Below are positions 40,849 to 49,206 of a stretch of 64,000 bases of DNA, in pieces. Within the stretch, counting starts at the first letter, position 1; the number at the start of each line of letters is the position of its first letter. This DNA is from Kitasatospora sp. NBC_01246 (GTDB lineage Bacteria; Actinomycetota; Actinomycetes; Streptomycetales; Streptomycetaceae). The stretch lies in NCBI RefSeq assembly GCF_036226505.1, contig NZ_CP108484.1, forward strand, positions 1,488,001-1,552,000. The letters run 5' to 3'. A program made the translations under genes and the position numbers. A model generated the notes under the pieces. It did no database searches. It saw nothing but the letters and a program-made list of their open reading frames with translations, and was not told the DNA's origin.

Positions 40849-41934
40849 ATGCCCCGGAGCCGGAAGCTCCATCGCCTCAGCAATCCCGACACCAGCGAGC
40901 GGCACGCCCAGCGGATGCTGTTCCGCCACCTCCGCGACGACACCAACGCGAACCGCGGCCGGATGGCCAAGCGGGTGCGCGAGCTCCAGCTCCTCCTGGC
41001 GATGGACCCGGTCGAGTTCGAGCAGCTGATAGCCCGGCTGATGGAGGCCATGGGCATGAAGGTCGAGCTCACCGCCCGCTCGCGGGACGGCGGCGTGGAC
41101 GTGCGCGGGATCGACACGGATCCCTTCCGCGGCGGAAACGTGATCGTGCAGGTCAAGCGGTACCGGGACACCGTCACGCCGTCGGCCGTGCGGGACCTCT
41201 ACGGCACGCTCCAGCACGACCGGGCCGCGACGAAGGGCGTCCTGGTCACCACCAGCCGGTTCGGCCCGAGCTCGCACCAGTTCGTGGCGGGCAAGCCCAT
41301 CACCCTGATCAACGGCGCCGAACTGGTCGGCCTGCTCAAGCACCACGGTTTCCACGAGGTGTTCGCGGCCGCGCACCACGACTGCGCCGATGACGGTGCC
41401 GGTGACCAGGGCGGCGACGGCCTGTCCGGGATCGAGCTGGCCACCGAGCCCGCCCGGCTCCTCCTGCACTGGACCGGCGAGGAGGAGTACGACATCGCCG
41501 CCCTGGTGTGCCAGGGGAACAGGGCGCTGTCGGACGAGCACCTGGTCTTCTACAACAACGCCTCCACGCCGGACGGTTCGGTCCGGCTGGTGACCGGCTA
41601 CGGCGACGCGAACGCCTGTCTGATGGTGGACTTCGACGCGCTCCCCGCCGACGCCGACCGGCTCGTCATCGTCGCCGCGGCCGACACCGCGAACCGTCCG
41701 AGCGCCACCATGGCCGGGTTCGCCGGACCGGCGCTGATCCTCGAAGCCGGCGCCGACCAGGCCCCGGCCGTCGTGCACCTGGCCGACGGCGCCGAGACCA
41801 ACACCGCGATGCGCCTGGGCCGCTTCGACCGCGACCCCGCCGGGAACTGGGACTTCACCCCCGCGCTCGCCGGCTACCAGGGAGGACTGCACCAGGCCGT
41901 CGTCGCCTACGGCCTGGAGGTCGAGGACGCGTAG
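40849..41934 (+). CDS. Mrr-type restriction endonuclease fused to TerD domain
   Basis: 361 residues. About residues 45-170 form an Mrr_cat nuclease: DPVEFEQLIARLMEAMGMKVE, ARSRDGGVDVRG with the catalytic acid, then VIVQVKRY (QxK) and GVLVTTSRFGPSSHQF. The C-terminal half is TerD-like: EYDIAALVCQGNRALSDEHLVFYNN, SPDG-like TPDGSVRL and FDRDPAGNWDF. Mrr enzymes cut modified DNA. TerD proteins bind calcium and occur in stress and phage-defence operons. Joining both in one chain suggests a Ca2+- or stress-gated nuclease. Confidence 0.85.
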   Translation: MPRSRKLHRLSNPDTSERHAQRMLFRHLRDDTNANRGRMAKRVRELQLLLAMDPVEFEQLIARLMEAMGMKVELTARSRDGGVDVRGIDTDPFRGGNVIVQVKRYRDTVTPSAVRDLYGTLQHDRAATKGVLVTTSRFGPSSHQFVAGKPITLINGAELVGLLKHHGFHEVFAAAHHDCADDGAGDQGGDGLSGIELATEPARLLLHWTGEEEYDIAALVCQGNRALSDEHLVFYNNASTPDGSVRLVTGYGDANACLMVDFDALPADADRLVIVAAADTANRPSATMAGFAGPALILEAGADQAPAVVHLADGAETNTAMRLGRFDRDPAGNWDFTPALAGYQGGLHQAVVAYGLEVEDA

Positions 41935-41965
41935 CCCCCGCCCGGGCCCGCGCCCGCCCCCGGCG

Positions 41966-42322
41966 TCACGCCGACAGATGGGCCTGGGCCACCAGGGCCG
42001 CGACCAGGCCCGCCGTGGCCAGCAGGAGGAGGGCCGCCGTCCAGGGGCGGCGGGCCCAGGCGGCCACGGCCGCCAGGACGAGGACGGCGGCCATCTCGCA
42101 GCCGATGAAGTCGCCGTCCCGCCGGTGCAGGCGGCGGATCGCCTCCTGCCCGGCCGGGCCGTCGTACGACCGGGCCCAGCCCTCCATGCCGGAGTCGAAG
42201 AGCCGGGCGACGAGCGCCCCGGCGACGAGCAGCAGCAGGAGGAGGCCCAGGGCCACATCGGCCCCGGTGCCGGTGCGCGCGGGCCGCCGCAGGCGCCCGG
42301 GGCGGGAGGGGGTCTCGTCCAT
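41966..42322 (-). CDS. Small membrane protein of unknown function
   Basis: 118 residues from ATG 42322 (an upstream in-frame start would add 17). Three hydrophobic helices are visible (ADVALGLLLLLLVAGALVA, MAAVLVLAAVAAWA, TAALLLLATAGLVAALVA), with a charged loop between the first two. No family was recognised. It converges with the Mrr-TerD gene. Confidence 0.65.
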   Translation of the reverse strand: MDETPSRPGRLRRPARTGTGADVALGLLLLLLVAGALVARLFDSGMEGWARSYDGPAGQEAIRRLHRRDGDFIGCEMAAVLVLAAVAAWARRPWTAALLLLATAGLVAALVAQAHLSA

Positions 42323-42454
42323 CCGGCGATTCTGCCAAGCCGCCCGGCCGGATTCCTGAGTACCCGTACTCATCTCCGGGCGCGGGCGGGATCATGGCCG
42401 GATCCGCCGGGCGGGGCTGCCGCGACGGGCATCGTTTCCCTACGCTCAACCGTC

Positions 42455-43015
42455 ATGCGTATACCCGCCCCCGCACTGAGGCGCGTGCGCCTCATCGCCG
42501 TCATCGCCCTGTTCCTCGGCCTGCTGGGCTTCGGCCACCCGGCCTCCGCCGCCGAGCCCCCGCCGTCGTTCACCCTGAGCGTGGACCACCCCGTCGTGAC
42601 TCCCGGCCAGGTCGGCACGCTGACCGTGACCTTCACCAATCACCAGTCCAGTGACGTGCAGTTCCTCTACGTGACGACCTACGCCTCCGAACAGACCTCA
42701 CCGACCCCGGCCGGCTCGCGTCCGGAATTCGTCTCCTGCACCGGTGACGCCAGCGCGTGCGGGTTCGAGCAGACCCTGTCGTACTTCAACATGACCGCAC
42801 CCGTCGTGCCCATCGCCCCTGGCGAGAGCCGCAGCGTGCGGCTCGCCTACCGGTTCACCCCCGAGTCCGACTGCCACAGCCCCTCCGTCGTCGCCTTCGG
42901 CGTCCTCTACTTCTACTACGAGTACGCGCAGGGCACGCAGACCTACGAGGGCAGGCAGTGGATCGAGGCGGGCGGCAGCCCGACCATCGCCATGACCTGC
43001 CCGGCCGCCGCGTAG
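42455..43015 (+). CDS. Secreted beta-sandwich protein of unknown function
   Basis: 186 residues with a signal peptide (about 1-32, ending PASAA). The mature part starts as an Ig-like or DUF11-type sandwich (SVDHPVVTPGQVGTLTVTFTN). Four Cys could pair in the oxidising exterior. No catalytic motif was found. A very strong terminator follows. Confidence 0.7.
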   Translation: MRIPAPALRRVRLIAVIALFLGLLGFGHPASAAEPPPSFTLSVDHPVVTPGQVGTLTVTFTNHQSSDVQFLYVTTYASEQTSPTPAGSRPEFVSCTGDASACGFEQTLSYFNMTAPVVPIAPGESRSVRLAYRFTPESDCHSPSVVAFGVLYFYYEYAQGTQTYEGRQWIEAGGSPTIAMTCPAAA

Positions 43016-43025
43016 CACGGACGCG

Positions 43026-43064
43026 CCCCCGGGGCCGGACCCGAGTCGGGTCCGGCCCCGGGGG
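43026..43064. terminator. Perfect 17-bp bidirectional terminator hairpin
   Basis: 43026-43042 pairs exactly with 43048-43064 around loop gagtc, between two convergent genes. Confidence 0.85.
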
Positions 43065-43100
43065 CGGGGGCGGGGGCGGGGACGGGGGCGGGGACGGGGT
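43059..43100 (+). repeat. G-tract repeat, potential G-quadruplex
   Basis: At least seven runs of four or more G separated by single C or AC follow the terminator hairpin and reach the P450 stop. On the plus strand this could fold as a quadruplex and reinforce termination. Confidence 0.7.
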
Positions 43101-44407
43101 CAGGGCCGGATCGCGGACCAGGTCGCGGGCAGCGGGTCGAACCAGCCGATGACGCGGCCGCCGGGATCGTGAACCGACCGGGCGTTCGCGACGGGCGCGA
43201 CGTACAGGTCGTCGACCCGGCGGGCCAGGGCGGCGATGGCGACCTGGAGCTGCATCCGGGCGAGGGCGGCGCCCGGGCAGTGGTGGGTCCCCATGCCGAA
43301 GCCGAGGTGGGCGTTCTCGCCGCGCCCGATGTCGAAGCTGTCCGGGTCGGTGAACGCGCGCTCGTCCCGGTTGGCCGCGCAGAGCGCTCCCACCGCGACC
43401 TCGCCGCGGCGGATCAGCGTGCCGCCGACCTCGACGTCCTCGGAGGCGTAGCGGGGGAAGGTCGAGGTGCTGTGGAACGGCGTGAAGCGGATCAGTTCCT
43501 CGACGGCGGAGGGTACGAGGTCCGGCCGGTGGCGCAGCCGCTCTAGCTCGGAGCGGTGGTGCATCAGCGCGCGTACGAAATTGGACAGCATCAGAACGGT
43601 GTTCTGGAGCCCGGGCAGGAGCAACCGCAGTGCGGCTATGACCAGTTGGCGGTCGGAGAGCCGCTCCTCGCCCTCGCCGCGGGCCCGGATCATGGCGCTC
43701 AGCAGGTCGTCGGCGCTCCGCCCGGCCGGGTCGCGGGCGGCGATCAGCTCCGCCAGCCGGCGGGCGAGGGCGCGCCGGTCCTCCTGGTCGGCCCCGGACG
43801 GGGGCGACGCGGTGGTGGCCGCTCCCAGCAGCCTGGCCCGCACTCCGGGGCGCTCCCCGGCGGGTATGTCGAGCAGTTCACAAAGGACTTCGGCGGCAAG
43901 GGGTTTGACGAATCCGGCCATCAGATCGGTGGTCGCCCGGGCCCCGGGTGGCCCGCCACGGTCGAGCCGGCCCAGCCCGTCCAGCAGCTCGTCGGCGATC
44001 TTCTCGGTCGCCCCGCGCAGCCGCTCGACCTGCCGGGGCTTGAGGCCGCCCCTGGTCACCCTGGTCACCTGCGCGGAGGTCGGCGCCGGCTCCCGCCCGG
44101 GTGCTGCCGCCGTGTTCGCGCCGGTGGCGGCGACCGGGCAGCGCGCGGCCGCGTCGGCGGCCGGACCGGCTCCGTCGGGCGGGGTGGCCGGGTCGGCCGG
44201 CGGGGTCAGCCCGAAGCGGCTGTCGGTCAGGATCCGGCGGACGTCGGCGTACCGGGAGCAGAGCCACGCCGAACCGAGGTCCCTGACCTCGACCCGGCCG
44301 AGCCCCTCGGTGTCCCGCAGGCCGGCGTAGCGGTGGTCGAGGTCGAGGAGGTGGGGCTCCCCGAAGGGGTAGCGAAGCACCTCCGGTGCGGATTCGGGGT
44401 GAGTCAC
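43100..44407 (-). CDS. Cytochrome P450 next to small precursor peptide gene
   Basis: 435 residues. The heme loop FGMGTHHCPG has its axial Cys near residue 377, the EXXR helix is EELIRF, and the I-helix reads LLPGLQNTVLML, with Gln-Asn in place of the usual acid before Thr. An Ala/Pro-rich insert lies at about 70-110. It is transcribed after a 49-codon peptide gene (44485-44634) with a 77-bp gap, the arrangement of P450-modified RiPPs in which aromatic side chains are oxidatively linked. Confidence 0.88.
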   Translation of the reverse strand: MTHPESAPEVLRYPFGEPHLLDLDHRYAGLRDTEGLGRVEVRDLGSAWLCSRYADVRRILTDSRFGLTPPADPATPPDGAGPAADAAARCPVAATGANTAAAPGREPAPTSAQVTRVTRGGLKPRQVERLRGATEKIADELLDGLGRLDRGGPPGARATTDLMAGFVKPLAAEVLCELLDIPAGERPGVRARLLGAATTASPPSGADQEDRRALARRLAELIAARDPAGRSADDLLSAMIRARGEGEERLSDRQLVIAALRLLLPGLQNTVLMLSNFVRALMHHRSELERLRHRPDLVPSAVEELIRFTPFHSTSTFPRYASEDVEVGGTLIRRGEVAVGALCAANRDERAFTDPDSFDIGRGENAHLGFGMGTHHCPGAALARMQLQVAIAALARRVDDLYVAPVANARSVHDPGGRVIGWFDPLPATWSAIRP

Positions 44408-44484
44408 CGTTCGTTCCTTCCTGCGACGCGACGGGCTCGGGCGGCCTGCGTGAGGCGTGCGTGAGGTGTGCGGACCGCGGGCGT

Positions 44485-44634
44485 TCAGGAGCGCGGCGCG
44501 ACCTGCCAGCCGAAGCCGTCGTCGTCGCCCGAGGCCCCGCGGCTCCCGGCGGCCGGGGCGGCGGCGGTCGCCACGAGGCGGGCGGGCGACCGCCGCTTGT
44601 CCGAACCGGCCTTGGTGCCAGCGAAGTTGCTCAT
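44485..44634 (-). CDS. Candidate RiPP precursor peptide, 49 residues
   Basis: ATG follows a clean GGAGG site. The sequence starts MSNFAGTKAGSDKRR, continues through an Ala-rich stretch and ends DDDGFGWQVAPRS. The acid run before an aromatic tail (Phe, Trp) looks like a leader-core boundary. It lies directly upstream of a P450 on the same strand, which could join Phe/Trp side chains. It matches no precursor family I know. Confidence 0.6.
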   Translation of the reverse strand: MSNFAGTKAGSDKRRSPARLVATAAAPAAGSRGASGDDDGFGWQVAPRS

Positions 44635-44671
44635 GGTCCTGCCTCCGGGGGTGCGGCGTGGGTGTCGGAAA

Positions 44672-44683
44672 CCTGTATACAGG
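44672..44683. promoter_or_regulatory. Perfect palindrome in divergent RiPP control region
   Basis: CCTGTATACAGG is a 12-bp perfect palindrome in the 245-bp gap between two divergent precursor genes. It is either an operator for a dimeric regulator (GntR/TetR-like) or a -10-like element for the minus-strand peptide gene. Confidence 0.45.
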
Positions 44684-44879
44684 GGCTTTCCGGGCTGGTC
44701 AGCAGATTGCACCGGCCTCGGGCCGACATGGCAGGGACAGTCCGTCCGGCCGCCGGGAGGCCGGTTCAGGCCAGGCCTTCGGGAGTGCAGGAAGTGACCA
44801 CTACCGCCCGCTCCGACCCGGGCCACAGCATGGGACCAGTCAGCAGCCCGCTGACGACCACCAGCCGAAGGAGACTGCG

Positions 44880-45008
44880 ATGTCCGCGTTCGAGGAGCTT
44901 GAGGAACTGGTCAACACGATGGCTGCCGCCGAGCCGGCCGAGGTCGACGAGGACGGCCTCGGCGACGTGGCGTGGAAGGTCTCGTACTCGACCTTCTACA
45001 ACAACTAG
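44880..45008 (+). CDS. Candidate RiPP precursor peptide, 42 residues
   Basis: ATG follows AAGGAGACTGCG. The first 30 residues form an acidic leader (SAFEELEELVNTMAAAEP, then EVDEDGLGD) and the tail WKVSYSTFYNN is aromatic and polar, a strong leader-core contrast. There is no Cys. It heads an operon with an M29 aminopeptidase, an Fe/2OG oxygenase and an MFS exporter, with a hairpin after its stop. I recognise no named family. Confidence 0.72.
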   Translation: MSAFEELEELVNTMAAAEPAEVDEDGLGDVAWKVSYSTFYNN

Positions 45009-45015
45009 CAGTGCC

Positions 45016-45079
45016 GGCAGGGGCACTCGCCGCACCGCGCCGGAGGACCTCCTCCGGCCGGGCGACGGGTGCCCCTGCC
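45016..45079 (+). terminator. Nested hairpin after precursor gene
   Basis: An outer 10-bp stem (45016-45025 with 45070-45079) encloses a second stem (45040-45046 with 45051-45057). Eight bases after the precursor stop, it could attenuate read-through so that precursor mRNA exceeds enzyme mRNA. Confidence 0.55.
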
Positions 45080-45169
45080 TCGTCCGCCGCACCGTACCCC
45101 TACCGTCCGTGCGCGATGTGCGCCTGCGGATCCGCCCGGCGGGTCCCCGTCGATCCGAGGAGCTCGACC

Positions 45170-46324
45170 ATGAACTTCGTCATTCCGGACGAGAAGGTCC
45201 AGCAGGGCGTCAAGGTCCTGCTGGACGACTACGTCCTCGTCAACAGCACCGACACCTTCGTCATCACCTACACCCCGGACAGCCGCGACCCGGCGGCCTG
45301 GCTGGCGCTCGCGCTCCGGCACCGGGGCTTCACGGCGCCGATCGTCCCGATGCGCAAGCTGGAGGACCCGGAGTTCGCCGGGCGCCTGGAGGCGGTGCTC
45401 CCCGACCCGGAGACGCTGCCGGGCCGTCTGGTGATCCTCACCCTGGAGCGCGACACCATGTCGCACTTCAACGTCTTCGAGAACGCGCTGCGGAGGTTCG
45501 GCGGCGACCGCACGATGATCCTGCGGATCATCAGCGCCTCCACCGCGTTCTTTACCAAGTCCCTCAACCTGGCGCCGGCGCAGCTGACCCGGTTCAACGC
45601 GACGCTGCTGGAGCGGGTGAAGCCGGCCCGCAAGGTGCGGGTCACCAGCCGGGGCGGCACCGACCTGACGATCGAGCTGGACGCGGACAAGTACCACTGG
45701 ATCAGCAACCGGGGCGTCTGGCGGCCCGGCGGCTTCACCATCCTGCCGGCCGGCGAGGTCGCGACGTACCCGGTCACGGTCGACGGCGTGCTGGTCGCGG
45801 ACGGCGCCTTCAACGCCAACATCATCACCCCGCTGAACGCCAGCCTGGCGGCCAACCCGGTCCGGGTGGAGATCGAGAACGGCCAGGCCGTCTCCCTCAC
45901 CTGCGCCGACCCGGAGCTCGACGCGATGTTCCAGCTCTGCCTGAACAGCCCCTACGGCCGCAACGTCGGGGAGTTCGGCCTGGGCACCAACCGGGGCATC
46001 GACGAGTTCATCACCGCCAACTCGCACATCAACGAGCGGCGTTGCGGTGTCCACCTGGGCTTCGGCCAGCACAACCAGCGGGTCAGCAAGGTCCCGTACA
46101 TCGCGGACGTCCACCTCGACCTGATCACCGCCGGCGCGCTGGTCTGGGTCGACGACGACCCGGAGCCGATCGACCTGGAGACCTTCACCGCGACCGACGC
46201 GGAGCACCCGGCGGACGCCTTGGACGAGGACATCACCGGCGACTGCTGCGGCCTGGGCTACGGCCAGCTCGAAGGCCTGGCCGCGTGCGTCGTCCCCGGC
46301 AGCCCGGTGCGGGTCCAGCGATGA
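45170..46324 (+). CDS. M29-type metallo-aminopeptidase
   Basis: 384 residues. The C-terminal half keeps the M29 (thermophilic aminopeptidase) metal site in order: Glu in VGEFGLGTNRGI, His in ERRCGVHLGFGQ and HxD in IADVHLDLI. The N-terminal half (DYVLVNSTDTFVITYTP) is the family's Rossmann-like part. In this operon it could trim the leader of the 42-residue peptide from the N-terminus or process the core. GAGGAG precedes the ATG, and ATGA overlaps the oxygenase gene. Confidence 0.8.
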   Translation: MNFVIPDEKVQQGVKVLLDDYVLVNSTDTFVITYTPDSRDPAAWLALALRHRGFTAPIVPMRKLEDPEFAGRLEAVLPDPETLPGRLVILTLERDTMSHFNVFENALRRFGGDRTMILRIISASTAFFTKSLNLAPAQLTRFNATLLERVKPARKVRVTSRGGTDLTIELDADKYHWISNRGVWRPGGFTILPAGEVATYPVTVDGVLVADGAFNANIITPLNASLAANPVRVEIENGQAVSLTCADPELDAMFQLCLNSPYGRNVGEFGLGTNRGIDEFITANSHINERRCGVHLGFGQHNQRVSKVPYIADVHLDLITAGALVWVDDDPEPIDLETFTATDAEHPADALDEDITGDCCGLGYGQLEGLAACVVPGSPVRVQR

Positions 46325-47208
46325 CGGCGGCGAACGGCACCGCCACGGTCGCCCCCGCGCCCGCCGCCGGAGCGTGCGCCGAGGTCTCCGCCCAGGTCTC
46401 CGCCGAGGTCTCCGCCCAGGACTTCGCCCGGCGCGGCTACGTGATCCTGCGCGGGGTCCTGGACGCCCCGGAGGTCGAGCGCGCCCGGGCCCTGTGCTCC
46501 GGCTACCTCACGGGCACCGGCTCGCAGGAGATGCTCACCAGCGACTTCCTCGCCGACGACTTCCTGGCCGGCATCGTGCTGCGCGAGCGCGTGGTGCGCG
46601 CCGCCAAGGAACTGCTGGGCGAGGACCACCCCGTGCTGTACCCGAACTGCACGGCGCGCAAGAACGTGTACGTCCCCTGGCACGTCGACGCGACCTTCGT
46701 CGGACCGACCGCCTCGTACGTCTGGGAGCCCGGGTTCGCCCACGTCCAGTGCGGGCTGTACCTCCAGGACAACGACCCGGTCGGCGGCGGCGGCATCGAC
46801 GTGGTGCGCGCCTCGCACCTGATGTCCTTCGACGGATACGGCACCACCGAACCGGAGTTCGACATCCCGGCGCGGACGGTGGGCGAGTCGGATCTCCGCG
46901 AACGCGTCGATACCCGAGCGGGCGACGTCGTGATGTGGAACGCTCGTCTGATGCACACCAGCACCACCGTCCTGCGGGACCCGGGCCGGGAGAAGTTCGG
47001 GGTCTTCTTCAGCTACGCCCGGCCCCATGTGCGCGACAACCACCGCTTCCTGAGCCAGATCGCCGTGGACTCGATGCGGACGATGAACGGCGTCTCCCGG
47101 CTGATCCCCCGGCTGGCCGAGATCGCCCGGATGCGCTACCCGGAGAGCTTCCCGGCCTGGTTCGCCCAGGGAGCCACCGACGCGGGCGTCCGCATCCCCA
47201 CGCTCTGA
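46321..47208 (+). CDS. Phytanoyl-CoA dioxygenase-like Fe(II)/2-oxoglutarate oxygenase
   Basis: 295 residues of the PhyH family. The iron ligands are H121 and D123 in WHVDATF and H212 in LMHTSTT, with a distal Arg/Phe stretch (FGVFFSYARPH) for 2-oxoglutarate. The N-terminus holds a short Ala-Glu-Val-Ser repeat (SAQVSAEVSAQ) from an 18-bp DNA repeat. Such enzymes hydroxylate, desaturate or cyclise. Here the substrate is probably the peptide encoded at 44880. Confidence 0.87.
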   Translation: MTAANGTATVAPAPAAGACAEVSAQVSAEVSAQDFARRGYVILRGVLDAPEVERARALCSGYLTGTGSQEMLTSDFLADDFLAGIVLRERVVRAAKELLGEDHPVLYPNCTARKNVYVPWHVDATFVGPTASYVWEPGFAHVQCGLYLQDNDPVGGGGIDVVRASHLMSFDGYGTTEPEFDIPARTVGESDLRERVDTRAGDVVMWNARLMHTSTTVLRDPGREKFGVFFSYARPHVRDNHRFLSQIAVDSMRTMNGVSRLIPRLAEIARMRYPESFPAWFAQGATDAGVRIPTL

Positions 47209-47235
47209 GAGGACCGGCGTGAAAGGACGAGCGAC

Positions 47236-48621
47236 GTGACGACGACGGCACTGGCCGGCGGGGGTGAGCAGACCGCGGACCCGCCGGTCTTCCCCGACCG
47301 ACCGTTCCGGGCCCTGTGGGCCGCGACCGGTCTCTCCCAGGTCGGTTCGGCGGTCAGCAACGTCACCATCCCGATGTGCGCGGCGGTCACGCTGGGCGCC
47401 TCGGCCCTGGAGATGACCTCGCTGGCGGTGGTCGAGGTGCTGCCGTCGCTGCTGATCAGGCTCCCGGCGGCGGCGTGGTCCGACGGGCTGCGCCGTCCGC
47501 GCGCGCCGATGATGGCGGCCTGCAACCTGGTGCAGGCCGCCATCATGGGGTCCGTACCGCTGCTCTGGTGGCTCGGGGCGCTGCACATCGTGCTGCTGCT
47601 GGCGCTGACCGCGGTGGCCTCGGCGGCGCTCGGGGTGTACTCCGCGCTGTCCAGTCCGCTGCTGGTGCAGATCGTCCCGAAGGCGAACCTGGTGGAGGCC
47701 AACGGGAAGATCTCGGCGACCCGCAGCGTCGCGGACATCAGCGGGCCCGCGCTCGGCGGCGCCCTGCTCGCCCGGGTCGCGGCGCCGTACGTGGTGCTGG
47801 TCGACGCGCTCTCCTTCCTGGCCTCCGCGGCCCTGCTCACCCGGGTCCGGCCCGCGAGCGCCGACGCCGGGCCGGCCGACGCGGTGGCCGGTGGGCCCGC
47901 GGGCGCCGCCGGTCCCACCGGAACCGCCGAAGGCGCCGTGCCGGCCGAGCCCGTGAAGACCGCGGAGACCGCGAGGACGTCCACGACCTGGAAGCAGCGG
48001 CTCGGCGCCGCCGCCAACGTCCGCCTCGCCCTCGCGATGGGCCGGCAGTCCGGGGTCCGGGCGGTGGTCACGGTGTCCTTCGTCAACGGGGTCACCCAGC
48101 CGGTGCTCGTGCTCTTCCTCGTGCACGCGGTGCACATGGGGCCGTCGCTGATCGGCTCGCTGCTGGCACTCGGCGCGGTCGGCGGGGTGACCGGCGGCAT
48201 GCTCGTCGGCCGCGCGCAGAAGCGGTTCGGGTCGGGCCGCACGCTCGCCCTGGGCACCGCCGTCAGCCTGCTCTCGCTGGCCCTGCTGCCGTTCGCCGCC
48301 TCCGGGCCGAGCGCGATGGCCGGGCTGGTGCTGCTGGAACTCGCGGGCAGCTTCGGGGGGACGCTGCTGATCGCCAGTGTCTTCGGCAGCCTGCAGGCCG
48401 CGGCGCCGAAGGACCGGATCGCCCAGGTGATGGCGATGGCCTTCGTGCTGCTGCAGGCCGCCAGCCTGATCGGGGTGCCGGTCGGCGGCGCCCTGGCCGT
48501 CGCCTTCGGGACGCGGTGGGCGATGATCGCCGCGTTCGCGGTGATGGCCGCCGCACTGGGCCCCCAACTCGTCCGCTGGGCCCTGACCCGGTGGGCCCCG
48601 GATCCGCCCATCATCCTCTGA
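47236..48621 (+). CDS. MFS exporter of the peptide cluster
   Basis: 461 residues with about 12 membrane helices of the EntS/drug-efflux type (FRALWAATGLSQVGSAVSNV at the start). The central loop is Ala/Gly/Thr-rich. It starts from GTG 27 bp after the oxygenase gene and shares its operon, so it probably exports the peptide product. Confidence 0.85.
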   Translation: MTTTALAGGGEQTADPPVFPDRPFRALWAATGLSQVGSAVSNVTIPMCAAVTLGASALEMTSLAVVEVLPSLLIRLPAAAWSDGLRRPRAPMMAACNLVQAAIMGSVPLLWWLGALHIVLLLALTAVASAALGVYSALSSPLLVQIVPKANLVEANGKISATRSVADISGPALGGALLARVAAPYVVLVDALSFLASAALLTRVRPASADAGPADAVAGGPAGAAGPTGTAEGAVPAEPVKTAETARTSTTWKQRLGAAANVRLALAMGRQSGVRAVVTVSFVNGVTQPVLVLFLVHAVHMGPSLIGSLLALGAVGGVTGGMLVGRAQKRFGSGRTLALGTAVSLLSLALLPFAASGPSAMAGLVLLELAGSFGGTLLIASVFGSLQAAAPKDRIAQVMAMAFVLLQAASLIGVPVGGALAVAFGTRWAMIAAFAVMAAALGPQLVRWALTRWAPDPPIIL

Positions 48622-48659
48622 CGGTCCTTCGGGAGCCGGGCCCCGCCCGGGGGCCGGCT

Positions 48660-48691
48660 CCGGGGGCCGGGCCCTGAACTCCGGCCCCCGG
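48660..48691 (+). terminator. Terminator hairpin after MFS gene
   Basis: An 11-bp stem (48660-48670 with 48681-48691) and 10-nt loop lie about 40 bp past the MFS stop. Confidence 0.55.
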
Positions 48692-48913
48692 TACCGGTCC
48701 GGCCGCCCACCCACCGCGGTTCCGGTTCCTCGGAGCCGCGGTGACCGCGCGGCGGAACCGGCCCGGGACCGGCTCGCAACGACGTACGTGAAGGGGTCGG
48801 CGTGAGAACGCGACGCGTGAGGTCTGACCAGCCGGCCGGAAGGGGTCCGGGGCGCGACGGCGCCCGAGCCCCCCGGACCGGACCGCACGCCCCGGCCGGG
48901 AGCGGGTCCACCC

Positions 48914-49189
48914 ATGTACTTGACCAAGACCACGGTTGACACCCCGGGCGCCGCGCCGCAGTCCGCGCGCGAGCTGCACCGGCACCTGCTGTGCAGCAGG
49001 GCCGGCACCGACTGCCTCCAGCACGCGCGGATCGACGTCCACGAGGGCTTCGTGGTGTTCAACCTCTATGTGCAGGCCCGCGACCTGCTGGACGCGGCGC
49101 GGGTGGCCGAGCAGCTCTGCTGCCGGACCATGGCCGGCGCCGGAACCTGCCCGAGCTGGGCCGTCCGCTCCACCGAGGTGGGGCCCTGA
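48914..49189 (+). CDS. Small Cys-containing protein of unknown function
   Basis: 91 residues. SARELHRHLLCSRAGTDCLQHARIDVHEGFVVFNLYVQA has the look of a small alpha/beta domain common near streptomycete RiPP and regulator genes. Two further Cys pairs (QLCCRTM, TCPSW) are present. There is no signal peptide. Function unknown. Confidence 0.65.
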   Translation: MYLTKTTVDTPGAAPQSARELHRHLLCSRAGTDCLQHARIDVHEGFVVFNLYVQARDLLDAARVAEQLCCRTMAGAGTCPSWAVRSTEVGP

Positions 49190-49206
49190 GGCCGCCGGGG
49201 ACCGCG

